Of a DNA stretch of 64,000 nt, positions 12,601 through 21,903 are shown in pieces. The translations under genes and the position numbers were made by a program. The DNA is from Holacanthus passer (Eukaryota > Chordata > Actinopteri > Pomacanthidae): the NCBI GenBank assembly GCA_025331565.1, contig JAFREQ010000009.1, positions 3,337,501 to 3,401,500 on the forward strand, written 5' to 3'. The first letter of the stretch is position 1, and every line of letters begins with the position of its first letter. Below the pieces are notes generated by a model that was not told the DNA's origin, made no database searches, and was given only the letters and a program-made list of their open reading frames with translations.

Positions 12601-14558
12601 TATATATTGGCACACTCAGGAGGCGCCCCCAATGCCATGGCGCGAAGGGGAGCAGATGCAGAAAAATAAAAGGATGAAGGCTAGTGAGCGAAAAGCACTC
12701 ATTTTGTCGAATTGAGTTTCGGTCGTCAGACAGATTCTCGTGTTGTTCAAAAAGGCAGGAAAGTCCCTTCGTGATTTGATAGAGCTGTAAAATACCTCGA
12801 CTATGGCAGCTTCCCTGACAGCTCCTACGAGATGCCTGGTGGGGTTTTGTCCTATATACGCCGTGTTCACACAAAGCTGCCTCTGCTGCCGCTGCTTGCA
12901 CTAAAGACAGAACTTCCCATCAAATATTCAACAGTTCACATGGAGGGAAACACTCAAGCCTGCCTGCACGGCCGCTGCTGGGTTTTCAAGTCGAAAGTAG
13001 GTTGGGCCCAAAACTCCCCATCACATGCATGAAAGCGCTACATGTGTCACGCATAAACACAGGAACAAATGGGCAGCGATCACAGATGCACACAGGAGTA
13101 GACGCTGAGCTGTGGCTGCTTCATTTTTCCAGCAGAATGTCACTCTTTGATACTGTGTGTGTGTGTGTGTGTTGTACTATTTCCCCTATGAATAGCAGGG
13201 GAGTTGAGCAGCACAAAGGGAGTAATTGTTCTTGTCTGAACACCACCAACAGTCCGCCGAGGAGGCTGCTGCCGCTGCACTTAAACAGGCAAAGTCGGAG
13301 GAGAAAGACCACTAATCCATCATCTTCACCAGGTCTCACCATGACAATGAAGCACTGACACAACATTTCACTGCACTCAAGGGACTCATTTTGGTTCCAG
13401 CGTGACAGAAGCGCCTCCAGACGCAAACAGCAGTTTCAAACGAGACAGAGAAGTTGCGGAGACTCTTTCGGCTTTTGAAGATAAACGGTCGAGGCCGAGA
13501 AGAGCGTAAAGTGCCGCAGATAGAGTCAGTCAGTGTAAACAGGATTAACCACAGAGGCAAAACGTTATGAAGAGAGCACAATGACCGGCCTTGTGTGGCT
13601 CTCGACCGGAGTTCATTTAGGTGGAAATAAAGGATTCTGTTGATTATTATTCCAATGATCAAAACACAGATCAGATCAGATAACATCTTTTGCTGCAAAA
13701 AAAAAATCTGTCTGTTAAGCAATATAATTACAATATTAAAGGAATATTGTATATAACTTAAAATGCAATTAATAGGTGAGTATTTAACATTTATAAGCAG
13801 AAGACAACACATTTAACAAATGGTTTATAACAGTAGTCTTATTTTCATTATCGATTTATCTTTTTGTCTGTAAAATGTTGGAAGATTTAGAAAATTGGCT
13901 GTTATAAAAACCAAAGGTGATGTATGGAAATAGCTTGTTTTATTTGACCAACAGTCCAAAATAAAAATAAAAAACCTAAGCTTGCTATCATAAAAGACAA
14001 AGAAAACATTGAGATCCTCACACTGGAGAAGCTGAAACCAAGAAATGTGTGTCATTATTATGATTATTAAAAGTATTAAAATAGTTGGCAATTAATTATC
14101 TGATTATAGATTCATTGACTCATGCTAACAATGTAGTTATAAGCAGATATAAGGACATTTTTATCTAGTAAGTATTTGCCAACAATCATAACTTCTCTTA
14201 TAAAAACACAATATGTATTACTCTTATATTGTCATTAGTTATAGCTGTTGACAAATGCCTTAACAAACACTTGTACACAACACTTCACACAACTACATTG
14301 CACTGTTATAAAGCATTTATGAAGTGTTCACATGCTGCTTATAAATGGATGATACAGGAGGAAGCTCAAGCACAACACAAGTCTTCACAGAAGTATTTCA
14401 CGAGGATGAGGTGCCACAAAGGAAACGTCTAAATTTAGCAGACACACACTACAATCATGCTGCTGAGATGACAGCGTGTGTGTGTTGCTCACTGATCACA
14501 CAGAGGCCTGATGAATATGAAAACACTGCTCACCGTTACACCACTGAAACGGGTGCAT
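651..14558 (-). CDS. rnf122: RING finger protein 122 (RING-H2 E3 ubiquitin ligase), complete, 6 coding exons
   Basis: Small membrane-anchored E3 ubiquitin-protein ligase; the mammalian protein is reported at ER/Golgi membranes. Coding exons on the minus strand, 5' to 3': 14534-14558, 8075-8231, 2274-2319, 2146-2187, 1915-1997, 651-765. They sum to 468 nt, or 155 aa, the human length. The product starts MHPFQWCNG. One membrane segment lies at about residues 37-59 (NIYMVIFGTGIFVFILSLIF). The RING-H2 runs from C93 to about residue 134, starting CAVCLEDF, with the Cys/His core CQHAFHRKC and a second pair in CPMCNKP. The C-terminus is LLDELV. All junctions are GT/AG and in phase. Exon 1 holds only 25 coding bases and sits 6.3 kb from exon 2; it was recognised from the conserved N-terminus ending at a GTGAGC donor. 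Introns 1 and 2 hold most of the repeats. Identity as rnf122 rather than rnf24 rests on the ELGVLPCQHAFHRK and VRCVCPMCNKPIAG wording. Confidence 0.96.
862..1003. repeat. fragment of teleost TTTACTTAAGTA-type interspersed repeat
   Basis: The sequence begins GTGGTGGAAGAAGTACTGAG and continues through phrases such as 'ttaagtaaaagtagcaac' and 'aagtaaaagtcctgcc'. This is the wording of a repeat very common in teleost genomes, recognised from general knowledge and not from a search. Related fragments lie at 2401-2856, 2980-3230, 11791-12034 and possibly 18880-18985. It abuts the MITE at about 1004. Confidence 0.6.
1004..1478. mobile_element. non-autonomous DNA transposon (MITE), copy A
   Basis: Begins near 'aggtgggacactgtgtgaaac' and ends near 'tttacgcagtgtctaaattt', forming decayed inverted ends (GGGACACTGTGTGAAAC against its reverse complement). 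The interior contains 'ggatcattccacaggtaaac' and 'ggtaacaggtgatagtatca', nearly identical to copy B at 59549-60053. No transposase remains. It lies in the last intron of rnf122. The superfamily is not assigned. Confidence 0.8.
1560..1735 (+). mobile_element. LINE 3'-end fragment (RTE/Rex3-like, inferred)
   Basis: 'cagtgcatgctgggatacac' followed by 'ttaccctgaacagaaagaag' matches the same block at about 9940-9990 ('caatgcatgctgggatatgg', 'gaccctgaataaggt'). In teleosts this wording typifies the 3' end of an RTE-type LINE. The body is missing. The family name is inferred. Confidence 0.5.
2401..2856. repeat. teleost TTTACTTAAGTA-type interspersed repeat, second fragment
   Basis: Starts GTGGTGGAAGAAGAATTCAG and contains 'agtatttccatttatttgac' and 'tagcatcacattgaccaac'. 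The end runs into 'gatctgaatatttcttct', which mirrors the start, so it looks like a complete but decayed palindromic copy. It lies in rnf122 intron 2. Confidence 0.6.
2980..3230. repeat. teleost TTTACTTAAGTA-type interspersed repeat, third fragment (inverted)
   Basis: Contains 'actttaagtacttttgagta' and ends 'gcagttactttccaccact', the inverted form of the GTGGTGGAAAGTAACTGC end. It sits about 125 bp from the previous copy in the opposite orientation. Confidence 0.55.
3453..3478. repeat. (CA)n microsatellite
   Basis: Uninterrupted CA dinucleotides, about 13 units, in rnf122 intron 2. Other short CA/GT tracts lie at 7273-7290, 13155-13172, 61149-61164 and 63957-63973. Confidence 0.95.
3500..7320. 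other. rnf122 intron 2 interior, no gene seen
   Basis: No exon, RNA gene or recognisable transposon was found. The stretch at about 5880-6130 is of mixed composition with no repeat signature and could be conserved non-coding DNA, but this cannot be judged from one sequence. Open frames here are short and lack family resemblance. Confidence 0.5.
7321..7690. repeat. teleost interspersed repeat ('cagacattcatggaccccag' family)
   Basis: 'gatgaattgccattaaaatc', 'cagacattcatggaccccag', 'cttttcctctagtgtcatca' and 'attagcaaatgttatcatac' are characteristic phrases of a high-copy teleost repeat seen in many fish introns. It accounts for the 122-codon open frame on the minus strand at 7475-7843. Recognised from general knowledge; the family name was not recalled. 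Confidence 0.65.
8232..9733. other. rnf122 intron 1, proximal part, nothing recognised
   Basis: Between rnf122 exon 2 and the LINE tail there is no exon, RNA gene or clear transposon. The frame at 9049-9423 (minus) has no family resemblance. Confidence 0.5.
9800..9995 (+). mobile_element. LINE 3'-end fragment (RTE/Rex3-like) feeding into a GATG tail
   Basis: 'cctccagcagtccaaagaca', 'aatggactggcaacctgtcc' and 'ttgcccaatgcatgctggga' followed by 'gaccctgaataaggta' reproduce, in order, the 3' end of a common fish non-LTR element whose tail is a GATG-type tandem repeat. The long tetranucleotide array directly follows. Assignment to RTE/Rex3 is inferred from the GATG tail. Confidence 0.65.
9996..10650. 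repeat. degenerate GATG/GGAC tetranucleotide array (~650 bp)
   Basis: Dominated by GGAT, GATG and GGAC units with interruptions, for example 'atggatggatggacagacag'. Because the unit is not a multiple of three but substitutions keep stop codons rare, it produces Ser/Ile/His/Pro-rich open frames of up to 223 codons on the minus strand. None of these looks like a real protein. It probably grew from the LINE tail on its left. Confidence 0.9.
10651..11790. other. rnf122 intron 1, nothing recognised
   Basis: AT-rich intronic sequence with a short CTT tract near 11371. No exon or RNA gene is supported. Confidence 0.5.
11791..12034. repeat. teleost TTTACTTAAGTA-type repeat, fourth fragment
   Basis: 'ctagcatcacctcgaccaac' and 'aaaatacttctgtactttta' followed by 'gaatgagggacttttt' match the interior and end of the same family as 2401-2856. 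Confidence 0.55.
12035..14533. other. rnf122 intron 1, distal part
   Basis: Holds a GGT-rich run (about 12333-12357), a GT tract (13155-13172) and, from about 13840 to 14345, AT-rich repeat-like sequence ('ttataaagcatttatgaagt') of a kind common in fish. The stretch 12560-13500 is richer in GC and free of obvious repeats; a TATATA run lies at about 12601. No exon was identified. Confidence 0.45.
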
Positions 14559-14653
14559 CAATGCACCAGAGGGAGTCTTTGGGATCCGAGTCGTGTTTAC
14601 CAACAAGCCGCAGCCTGCAGATGGAGGAGAGACAGAGTGCACGAGCAGGGCCG

Positions 14654-14684
<31 letters not shown>

Positions 14685-15060
14685 CAGCCAGGGAGACAGA
14701 CCACCGAGAATAAAGCACCTGGATGTAACAAAAATAAAAAATAAAAAAATAAAAGACGATGGATAAGATGTCGAAAGTTGATCTGGTTTTTATGTCACAT
14801 TATTTGCTTCCTGCAGGCTGGAGAAAAAGCAGATGTGCAGATGTGGATTTCCCCTCTTTCTTCTGCTCTCTGGACTCTCTGTTATTATTAATAGGCGGAA
14901 TAACACTGACCCAGCGGCAGCAGCTGCTCTGACAGACTGGAAACTGGAGCACTGGCTGGATCCTCCTCCGCCCGCCCCCGCGCGTTTAACTGACAGGCGC
15001 GGGGGCCAATCATCGGGCCGTTCTGTGTTGTGACGGCTCCGCTGTGTTTTCTACCGTAAT
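14559..15060 (-). promoter_or_regulatory. rnf122: rnf122 5' UTR and probable promoter
   Basis: Upstream (minus strand) of the rnf122 ATG. The first 130 bases include a (CTGT)n tract at 14658-14685, which would be an (ACAG)n tract in the transcript if it lies in the 5' UTR. Further out, 14960-15055 is GC-rich with several CpGs, a CCAAT box near 15006 and a TGACGG CRE-like motif near 15032. The transcription start is not determinable from sequence alone; the promoter role is inferred from position and composition. Confidence 0.55.
14658..14685. repeat. (CTGT)n tetranucleotide repeat upstream of rnf122
   Basis: About seven CTGT units ending just before 'gcagccaggg'. It lies 100 bases upstream of the rnf122 start codon and would be transcribed as ACAG repeats if inside the 5' UTR. 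Confidence 0.9.
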
Positions 15061-16050
15061 CTACCATTTAATTATGCATGTCTAATTAAATGAGGGAGGA
15101 AATCAATGCGAAGATTTTAAAAGTGCTCTCTTTCCTTACAGGGTCGTATTATCCCTCTATGTTAATCCAAAATTAGTTATGGGCCCTCATTGACCCCCCC
15201 CATATTTTCTCTATATTGTCATAGTATTAATTGATGAATCAATTAGCAACTATTCTGACGATCAGTTCAATATTTAAGTCACTTTTAATCACAGAATCCT
15301 CAATAAATAAAAATAAAATCCCTCATCAATTTGCTCATTTTCTTTGAATATTTGTGTTTCTGATTGATCAACAACAACAACTCTTTCACTATGTCAAATA
15401 GATCCAACAACAAGATAAAATAACAATTTATTAATGAATCAATAATCATTAGTTGTGGCCCTTCATTGGTCATTTGAGCACTAGGTGTATGCAACTAAAG
15501 TAGGAATAAATCTGCTGATGAACATCATGTGGTATGATCGAAAGCTCCAGAGCAACTACTAAATGGACCTAAGTGAGATAGTTTGGTCACATCCTTCACC
15601 TTTTTATTGGCCTGTATATATGTAGTCAGACTTGGATTTAATGAGTGTACTGACCTATAAAGTTTAACCACCAAGTGTTGGTCTTTAATTGCAGAATGTA
15701 AAACTCCATCAAGATTATTAAAACTGCTAAATACCCAGAAAACTGTCCTGTGGACATAACCCTTTCTGTACTTAATGGTAAGTACACTGTGCAAAATGAC
15801 CCCCCTTAAAAAACACACTCACACACTGTCTTTCCCTTAAAGATCCACCCAGATGTTCTTCTAGAAAGACTTTCATCTCAAAATGTATTTATACAAAGAA
15901 TCAATTTAATAGCAATAACAGCGTATAAAAGTATTTGATTGAACAACAAGTGCTGGTGCGGGAACCTCTCGCCAGTGTGATGAAAATGATCTCTGAATCA
16001 GCACACAAGTGGTCGAAATCAACCCTTTTGTTCAGACGCCCTTCAGACAC
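15061..16050. other. rnf122-ggh intergenic region, including likely ggh 3' UTR
   Basis: No separate gene. A homeodomain-type cluster (TTTAATTATGCATG, TAATTAAATG) sits at 15066-15091 next to the rnf122 promoter. The right-hand part is downstream of the ggh stop and so is likely its 3' UTR. TTTATT at 15603-15608 reads AATAAA on the minus strand and is a possible ggh poly(A) signal. Confidence 0.4.
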
Positions 16051-19000
16051 TCAGAAGAAGTAGATCTGTTCGTATCCTGTGAAGTTTGCAGCATAGACGG
16101 GCGTGTAGTTATATATCAGTGACGACGCCTCTTCCTCGGGACTGTCAAAGTGGTGTAAACTTCTCCTTCCTTAACAAAGCAGAAGTGAGATGCATGTGAT
16201 TACAAGAGAATAGAAGACAATAGATGAATCATCTCCATGAGGAAACTGGATAGAACAGTTTATATAAGTATTAAATCTAATATGTGTACAGTGTTTGGGC
16301 ATAACTGGGTTGCATTATAACGTGATTATAAGTATCTTTTAATTATTGGCCTGTTTTTCTAAACCCAATGTATTATTATGTTAATCTCCTCTCTTTGTGT
16401 ATTGTGGTTAAATAAAAGGCTCCTTGGGCCTCTGGGTGTTGAATACATTTATATTGCAATGTCAATGTATATTGTATAATAAATATTGGACTGGAAAGTG
16501 AATTGAGAAATTGTTCGGGGATACAATAAACATAAATTCTTTGCCTGGTTAATCGAGTGAAATGAATACCTGACAAATCAAGGTGCTGCACTTTATTGAT
16601 GCAATAATAATCTAAAAATAAGATATTTCCATAAAACAATCCTGCTCATTAGTTTGGAGCTTTGCCCACAACAATGTAATATCACCAGAGAGACGTATTT
16701 AAGGGTTAGATCCCTCGGCATAATGGCAGACAAACCATCTCACTTTTTTACAGGTATTCTTTCTCTTCTTCAAACCTCCAGGTGACAAAGGGGCAACATT
16801 TGTAACATTTGTAACATAACCAATTAAAACTAACTATTAATTTCATATCATGATTTTGTTCAATAGCTGCATTGACATTTATAGCCATACTTATGAGTAA
16901 TGGGACTTTCCTAATCAAATCCTCTTTTTCTTTCCACAAGCCGGGGCCCTCTGGTGTGGTGGACACCCTGATACTATCTTGTTTAGGTAAATTTAAACAT
17001 ATACAAAACAGTTTATATCATCATATTGCATCACTGTAGTTAATACCTAATGATACTATCAGTGATTATTGATATTGATATTATTAATGTGCATCTTACC
17101 TTCTTCAACAAAAAACTCAGCCAGCAGGGAAGACAACTGAACGGCATGAGTCGAGTGAGGAAAGTTCTTCTTTCTGTCCCACTGAAAACGATTCACCTCT
17201 GGGTGCCACTGTACTCCATAGAAGGGATATCGCTTACCTGGCAAAACATAAATCAGTCGACAAATCGATCAATAAATATTCTGCAGAACAATAATAGAGT
17301 GAGTCAAATTGATATGAAAATAATCTTGTAACCTTCTATGGTTGAGACAAAGTGGGCTCCGTTCTCAGCAACGTTAGTAGACAGGATGGAGAAGAAACTC
17401 TGCAGCTTCTCATTTTCGTGGAAGGTCTGTAAGAACATTTATCTTATTACACTTGGTAGCTCATATTTAGTTATTACCTTTTATTGTTATTTGAATACTC
17501 CAAACTGGATATGATATTCTAAGTTTTAAATTCTAAAAGCATGTGTTCTGCTTTCTTCGTTTGTTTTCTCAGTATGGGCTCAATGAAGTTTATCTTATCT
17601 ATGTATCTTAAGCACATGAACAGATTAATGTGGTGGGAACCTGCAGGACAAAAATGCTAATCTTTCTCTACACCGTGTATAGTCTTCCTGTGTTGGAACA
17701 CTGAATGGCCCCTGAATGGTTTGCTGTGTGGTAATTTGATTAAACACAAATTAATTTATGACTATGCACCATATAAGATTCATATCAGCTGAAACTTAAA
17801 GGACCTAAATAATCAAATTACCACAAACTGTCACACTGTGAACCAGGGTGGGTGTTTTTTCCAGAAACCTTGGGAAACTCGCTTCTTGATGTTGAAATGA
17901 TCAGATGATTGCCTCTGATTACATTTCTCAGTACAATAACAAGACAAAACCCAGAGGGGAAGTGAAACATATGGTAAAGTGATGCTGCCCAACAGAGGAA
18001 TGTACTGTACCTTTACTGTGACTCCATAGCGGTGAAAGTTGCCGGTCAGAGGTTCTTGGGTCAAAGCCTTCTTAAGCTCGCTGGGGAAACCCTCAAACAT
18101 CCGACTGGAGCCGGCCTCTGCAGGGAGACAGGAAATAAACTTTTTACACATATAAAAAACAACGTAATGTAAAAGACAGAAGGTTGTATCAAACAATCAT
18201 TATTATAAGACAGAAATGCAGAAATAATTTGCTGGCAGGTTTTTCATCTTGGGGCCAATAACACTTATCTGATTTGTAGCTTGCTTCTACTGACACCAAG
18301 TGGTAAAATTCAGTCCATGCAGTTATCCAGAAAATGATGCCAAACAATGAAAGAGTCCACCTTATATCTATTTAGAACATATTCCCAATATCCAAATATA
18401 AGTCGAGTCTACACTTTAACTTGAAAAAACACAAATGCTACACGTAAAGACAACAATGCAGTATGTTGTAACCTGTGGTCAGGTTGAGGGGCAGCGCTAT
18501 GTTCTCAGCCGTGGTGTTTGTCAGCAGATTTTCACCGGCCACCAGTACAGTCAACTGCTGCATGCCCATGCATGTACCCCAGATGGGGAAGAAGTCCCCG
18601 GCATCATTGGCCTGGAACACACACAGAGTCGACTTTTTACTGTTTGGTGTCTGAAACAATAAAGCAACACTTTGCCAACTCCTCTCAACAATGTGGGACA
18701 AAATCCTGTATCCTACATTCAAATTGTGTGCAGGTAAAAGAGTTATGATATAAACAATAAACTACACATTAATATCAAATACATTACTCCTCATTAAATT
18801 CCTGATTGATTAATGGTAGTAAAAAGTATTTTATGTTGGAGGTGGTTAAGCTGTTCAACATACTGTCAGTTGGAATGCAAAGAAGAAGTACAAGAGTAGA
18901 GTAGAAGTAAGTAAGTAAGTAAGTAAAGTAGAAGTACAAGAGTAGCAATCATTTGCATGTTGTAGAGTAAAAAGTTTATACTGAAGTAAATTCACTCTGG

Positions 19001-20102
19001 TTTCTCCCCATTTAAATGATTTAAAAGACATAATAAACAGAAAAGGACATAAAAATAACTGTAAAACGAAGATACACAGACAGTTAGACACGCAGAGAGA
19101 GAGACAGTGAATGAATCAATGAAAATAATCTTCTGCTATACAAACCATCAGAGCCAGTGTGTAAAAAATCTTCGCCACCTTGGCAAAGTCTGATTTCTCC
19201 AAATCTGCGGCTCCTCCAATGAGAATCAAGCTAAACAGACGCGGCACAGTTAAGACAGATTGAGGGAGGACTGAAAAATTTATTTAATATATAAACGTAG
19301 TCTGATTTATATACTCTCAGTTATATTGATGTAACTCACCCATTTATCTGCCTGAAGATCTTTTCATATTCAGCTTTAGTGAGAGTGAGTCTGTGGAAAA
19401 CAAACAGTACAAAGGTCACACAGAGGGAGACAAAAAAAAAATAGGTACCAGAAAATCAACTTCTTCCTTTTGCACAGAAGGGGCAAATAACAACAGTGAC
19501 ATAGTGAGTAAAAAGTAAATAAATCCCTGGTTAACAACATCCAACTGATGTCAATTAAAGTTCCAAACATGCAGCATTTAAAATCCATCGTTCTTAAATA
19601 ACTCTAAAATACAAGTGTCTAAAGGAGCCCTGTGTATATTTCTATTCTGCAACTGCTCACTGAAACTGACAGATCACAACTCAAAAAGTTCCAGTCAAAT
19701 GTATGATATGGTTTATCGAGACTCAACTCACCTGATGGGCATCACTCTGCTGCCCCCAGACTCAATGTATTTCACGTAGGCAGCAGGTATGTAGGTTCTC
19801 CCAAATGGTTTCATGTCATCATCTGAAACTAACTGAGTCAAAATACCTGCAGGAGAAAAACACAGCTGTGAATACGCAGTGGGGAAAAAAACAATCAACA
19901 GCTACAAAGAAACTGTCACTTGCTGTATTTTTTAAATGTTATATCACCTGAACTCTCTTTTCAGTCTGAGTACATTTCACTTACCGATCACAGGTCTGTC
20001 GTTCAGAGCCTCTTGGTTGAATTTAGTCGGCATAGCTTTGCTGTAACAGAAGCAGCCAGCCACTAACAGACACACATACGTTGAAAATCCTGTGTTGAAC
20101 AT
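16051..20102 (-). CDS. ggh: gamma-glutamyl hydrolase (folate polyglutamate hydrolase), complete, 9 exons
   Basis: Class I glutamine amidotransferase-like peptidase (C26 family) that trims poly-gamma-glutamate tails from folates and antifolates in lysosomes; it is also secreted. Minus-strand exons, 5' to 3': 19985-20102, 19732-19846, 19340-19390, 19146-19230, 18473-18611, 18011-18117, 17333-17426, 17100-17237, 16051-16169. They sum to 966 nt, or 321 aa; human has 318. A hydrophobic signal peptide (YVCLLVAGCFC) opens the protein. The mature part begins near DRPVIGILTQ. The nucleophile lies in GTCMGMQQ (C137) and the partner residues in YGVQWHPE (H248, E250). N-glycosylation sequons occur at NTT, NLT and NFT. 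The C-terminus is GYEQIYFF. Introns are short. An apparent exon-like sequence inside the last intron (about 16930-16975) breaks the homology and is left out. Confidence 0.96.
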
Positions 20103-21903
20103 GTAGTCACCTCAGTTAGGCTTAATTCAGCATTTAAAAGGCATAAAGCTGTCCAGAAAGTGTCAATTAAAAAAGAAGCTCCAGCAGCAGCCTTTTATAT
20201 GTTGAGTTAGAAGAGGATATAGTCTGTACAGGGAAGTTAGGAATGTCCAGGTTTACATGTGATGACTCCTCCACTGCACACACCAGTCAGGCAAGTTGAC
20301 TGCTGAGGCAAACAGAAAATATGCTGCTGACAACACGGACTTTTTGCTAAAATTCATCTCGTTTTGTGCGGTGGGAAACGATGCAGTGCCGTGGGTCAGA
20401 GGAGGGTTTTGCAATAAAGCTCCAAGAAATTACATGAGAGCATTTAAGAAAGCAGCTCTCAGTTCACACAAAGGATTCAATGTGCTGTCAAACTAGTTTC
20501 AGTCTGAAAACGAAAGAGTTTCTATTAATAGGATCTGAGAGATATGGAGGTTATTGCAGAGGTGTGCACAGACTCTGAGAACTGAGGCCAAACTTTTTAA
20601 ATCGGTCCAGTTTCTGCTAAGAGACTCCTGAAACCTCATGGCCACTCCAATAGTTTCTGTCTATTTTAAATGAATGATTGTATTGACATTTCTCTAGTAA
20701 TGCTGTGTAGACATTTTTTACTAAATCTGGAGCAAAATCCCATCTCACTGATGCAATACTTTCTAAAAAAAAAGCTGAAAGCAATGCAGTTATTGTAATA
20801 GGAAAGATTTCTACACATATTGGGTAACAGACGGAGACAAAGGTCTTATAACAATGATCAAGACTGTGAGATGTGGTTGAAAGCTAGTGGACTTTGAGTT
20901 ACTGGAACATCATTTTGTCAAAGCTGTCTTGGAGTAAAATTCAAACAGGTCAAACATAAATAGGCAAAATAAAACATGATTTTTGGGAAACAATTTCTTG
21001 TATGGGATGTATAATTTTGGAAAACGCGAAAGTTGCAATCACCTGTCTGTCTGCCGCAGGTTGATGTTGTGCCGTCAAGTGTATTTGGTAGTAAAATGCC
21101 ACAGAGTGAGTCTGTTTCTATTTCCAAGTTAAATCAAGATGTATCACTAGAATCAGTAGAAATGTGCATTGGCATTCATGTGTGTCCCTGGGGTTGTGCT
21201 GATAGAGCAAAAGTGCAAACAACATAGGGACGTACTCAAAGCGGCTGTAGACAAAAAGTTTAAATGGACCCAAGCTGAGCAAAGTCAAATCATGTAAGAC
21301 AAACCACGGTATGCAGTAGTCGTTGTATAATATTTTTAATATCCAAATGAAAAAGTCTTTTAAACTGATCTTTAAAAATTAGACACACTTGACACGTTTG
21401 GCTATGTGGAGATGAATCACAAGTTAATGTTATATGCATATTTACATGTGTGGTTAGACAGAAAAGAGTCAGGCTTTTGGATCAAAATCCTTCACACATT
21501 ATAAAAACCTACACTGTCAGTTCTTACATCAGTCAACTGTTTGTCTTATATTCATCATCATATAATCATGTCATAAACACTTAATATATTTAGGTTTCCC
21601 AGAGTTCATCATAACTTTAAAATACTGTCCATTATTGTAGTGCCAGCAATATTAAATACTGTAGATATTACATAGAAATTAGCATATTAACACAAGACAG
21701 AAGAAACTGTAAACTGTAAATATCAGAAACTGAAATTGTAAATTTCCCCACTGTGGGACGAATAAAGGTTTATCTTATCTCTTAAACACTTGGTTTGGTC
21801 CTTTTAGTCACACACATCGGTCCAAAAAAAATTAACTTTCGCGACATCCATGGGAGCAGCAGTCTCCACCTTCAAAAGGTAAACAAATAAAACTCCAAGA
21901 ATT
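20103..21903. other. ggh upstream region and nmrk1 3' side
   Basis: The first few hundred bases above the ggh ATG must hold its promoter, but no strong CpG island or TATA box is visible. A LINE-like tail lies at 21700-21785. ATTAAA on the minus strand at 21335-21340 is a weak candidate nmrk1 poly(A) signal. No further gene was seen. Confidence 0.4.
21700..21785 (+). mobile_element. LINE/SINE-type 3' tail with CCCAC-TG-TGGG hairpin
   Basis: 'aaatttccccactgtgggac' followed by 'gaataaaggtttatcttatc' is the hairpin-plus-short-repeat tail typical of several fish non-LTR elements. A second copy lies at 22436-22490 ('aaattccccattgtgggacc', then 'atcttatcttatctta'). Only the tails are left, so the family is not assigned. 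Confidence 0.5.

Noticed and set aside
13336..13812. 158-codon minus-strand open frame in rnf122 intron 1
   Set aside because: Low-complexity hydrophobic composition from AT-rich DNA, no recognised domain, no supporting splice structure.
16925..16980. Possible extra ggh exon on the minus strand
   Set aside because: An acceptor-like TATCAG and a short frame in phase exist, but the residues do not match gamma-glutamyl hydrolase. Joining exon 8 directly to 16051-16169 restores the family sequence and the total length.
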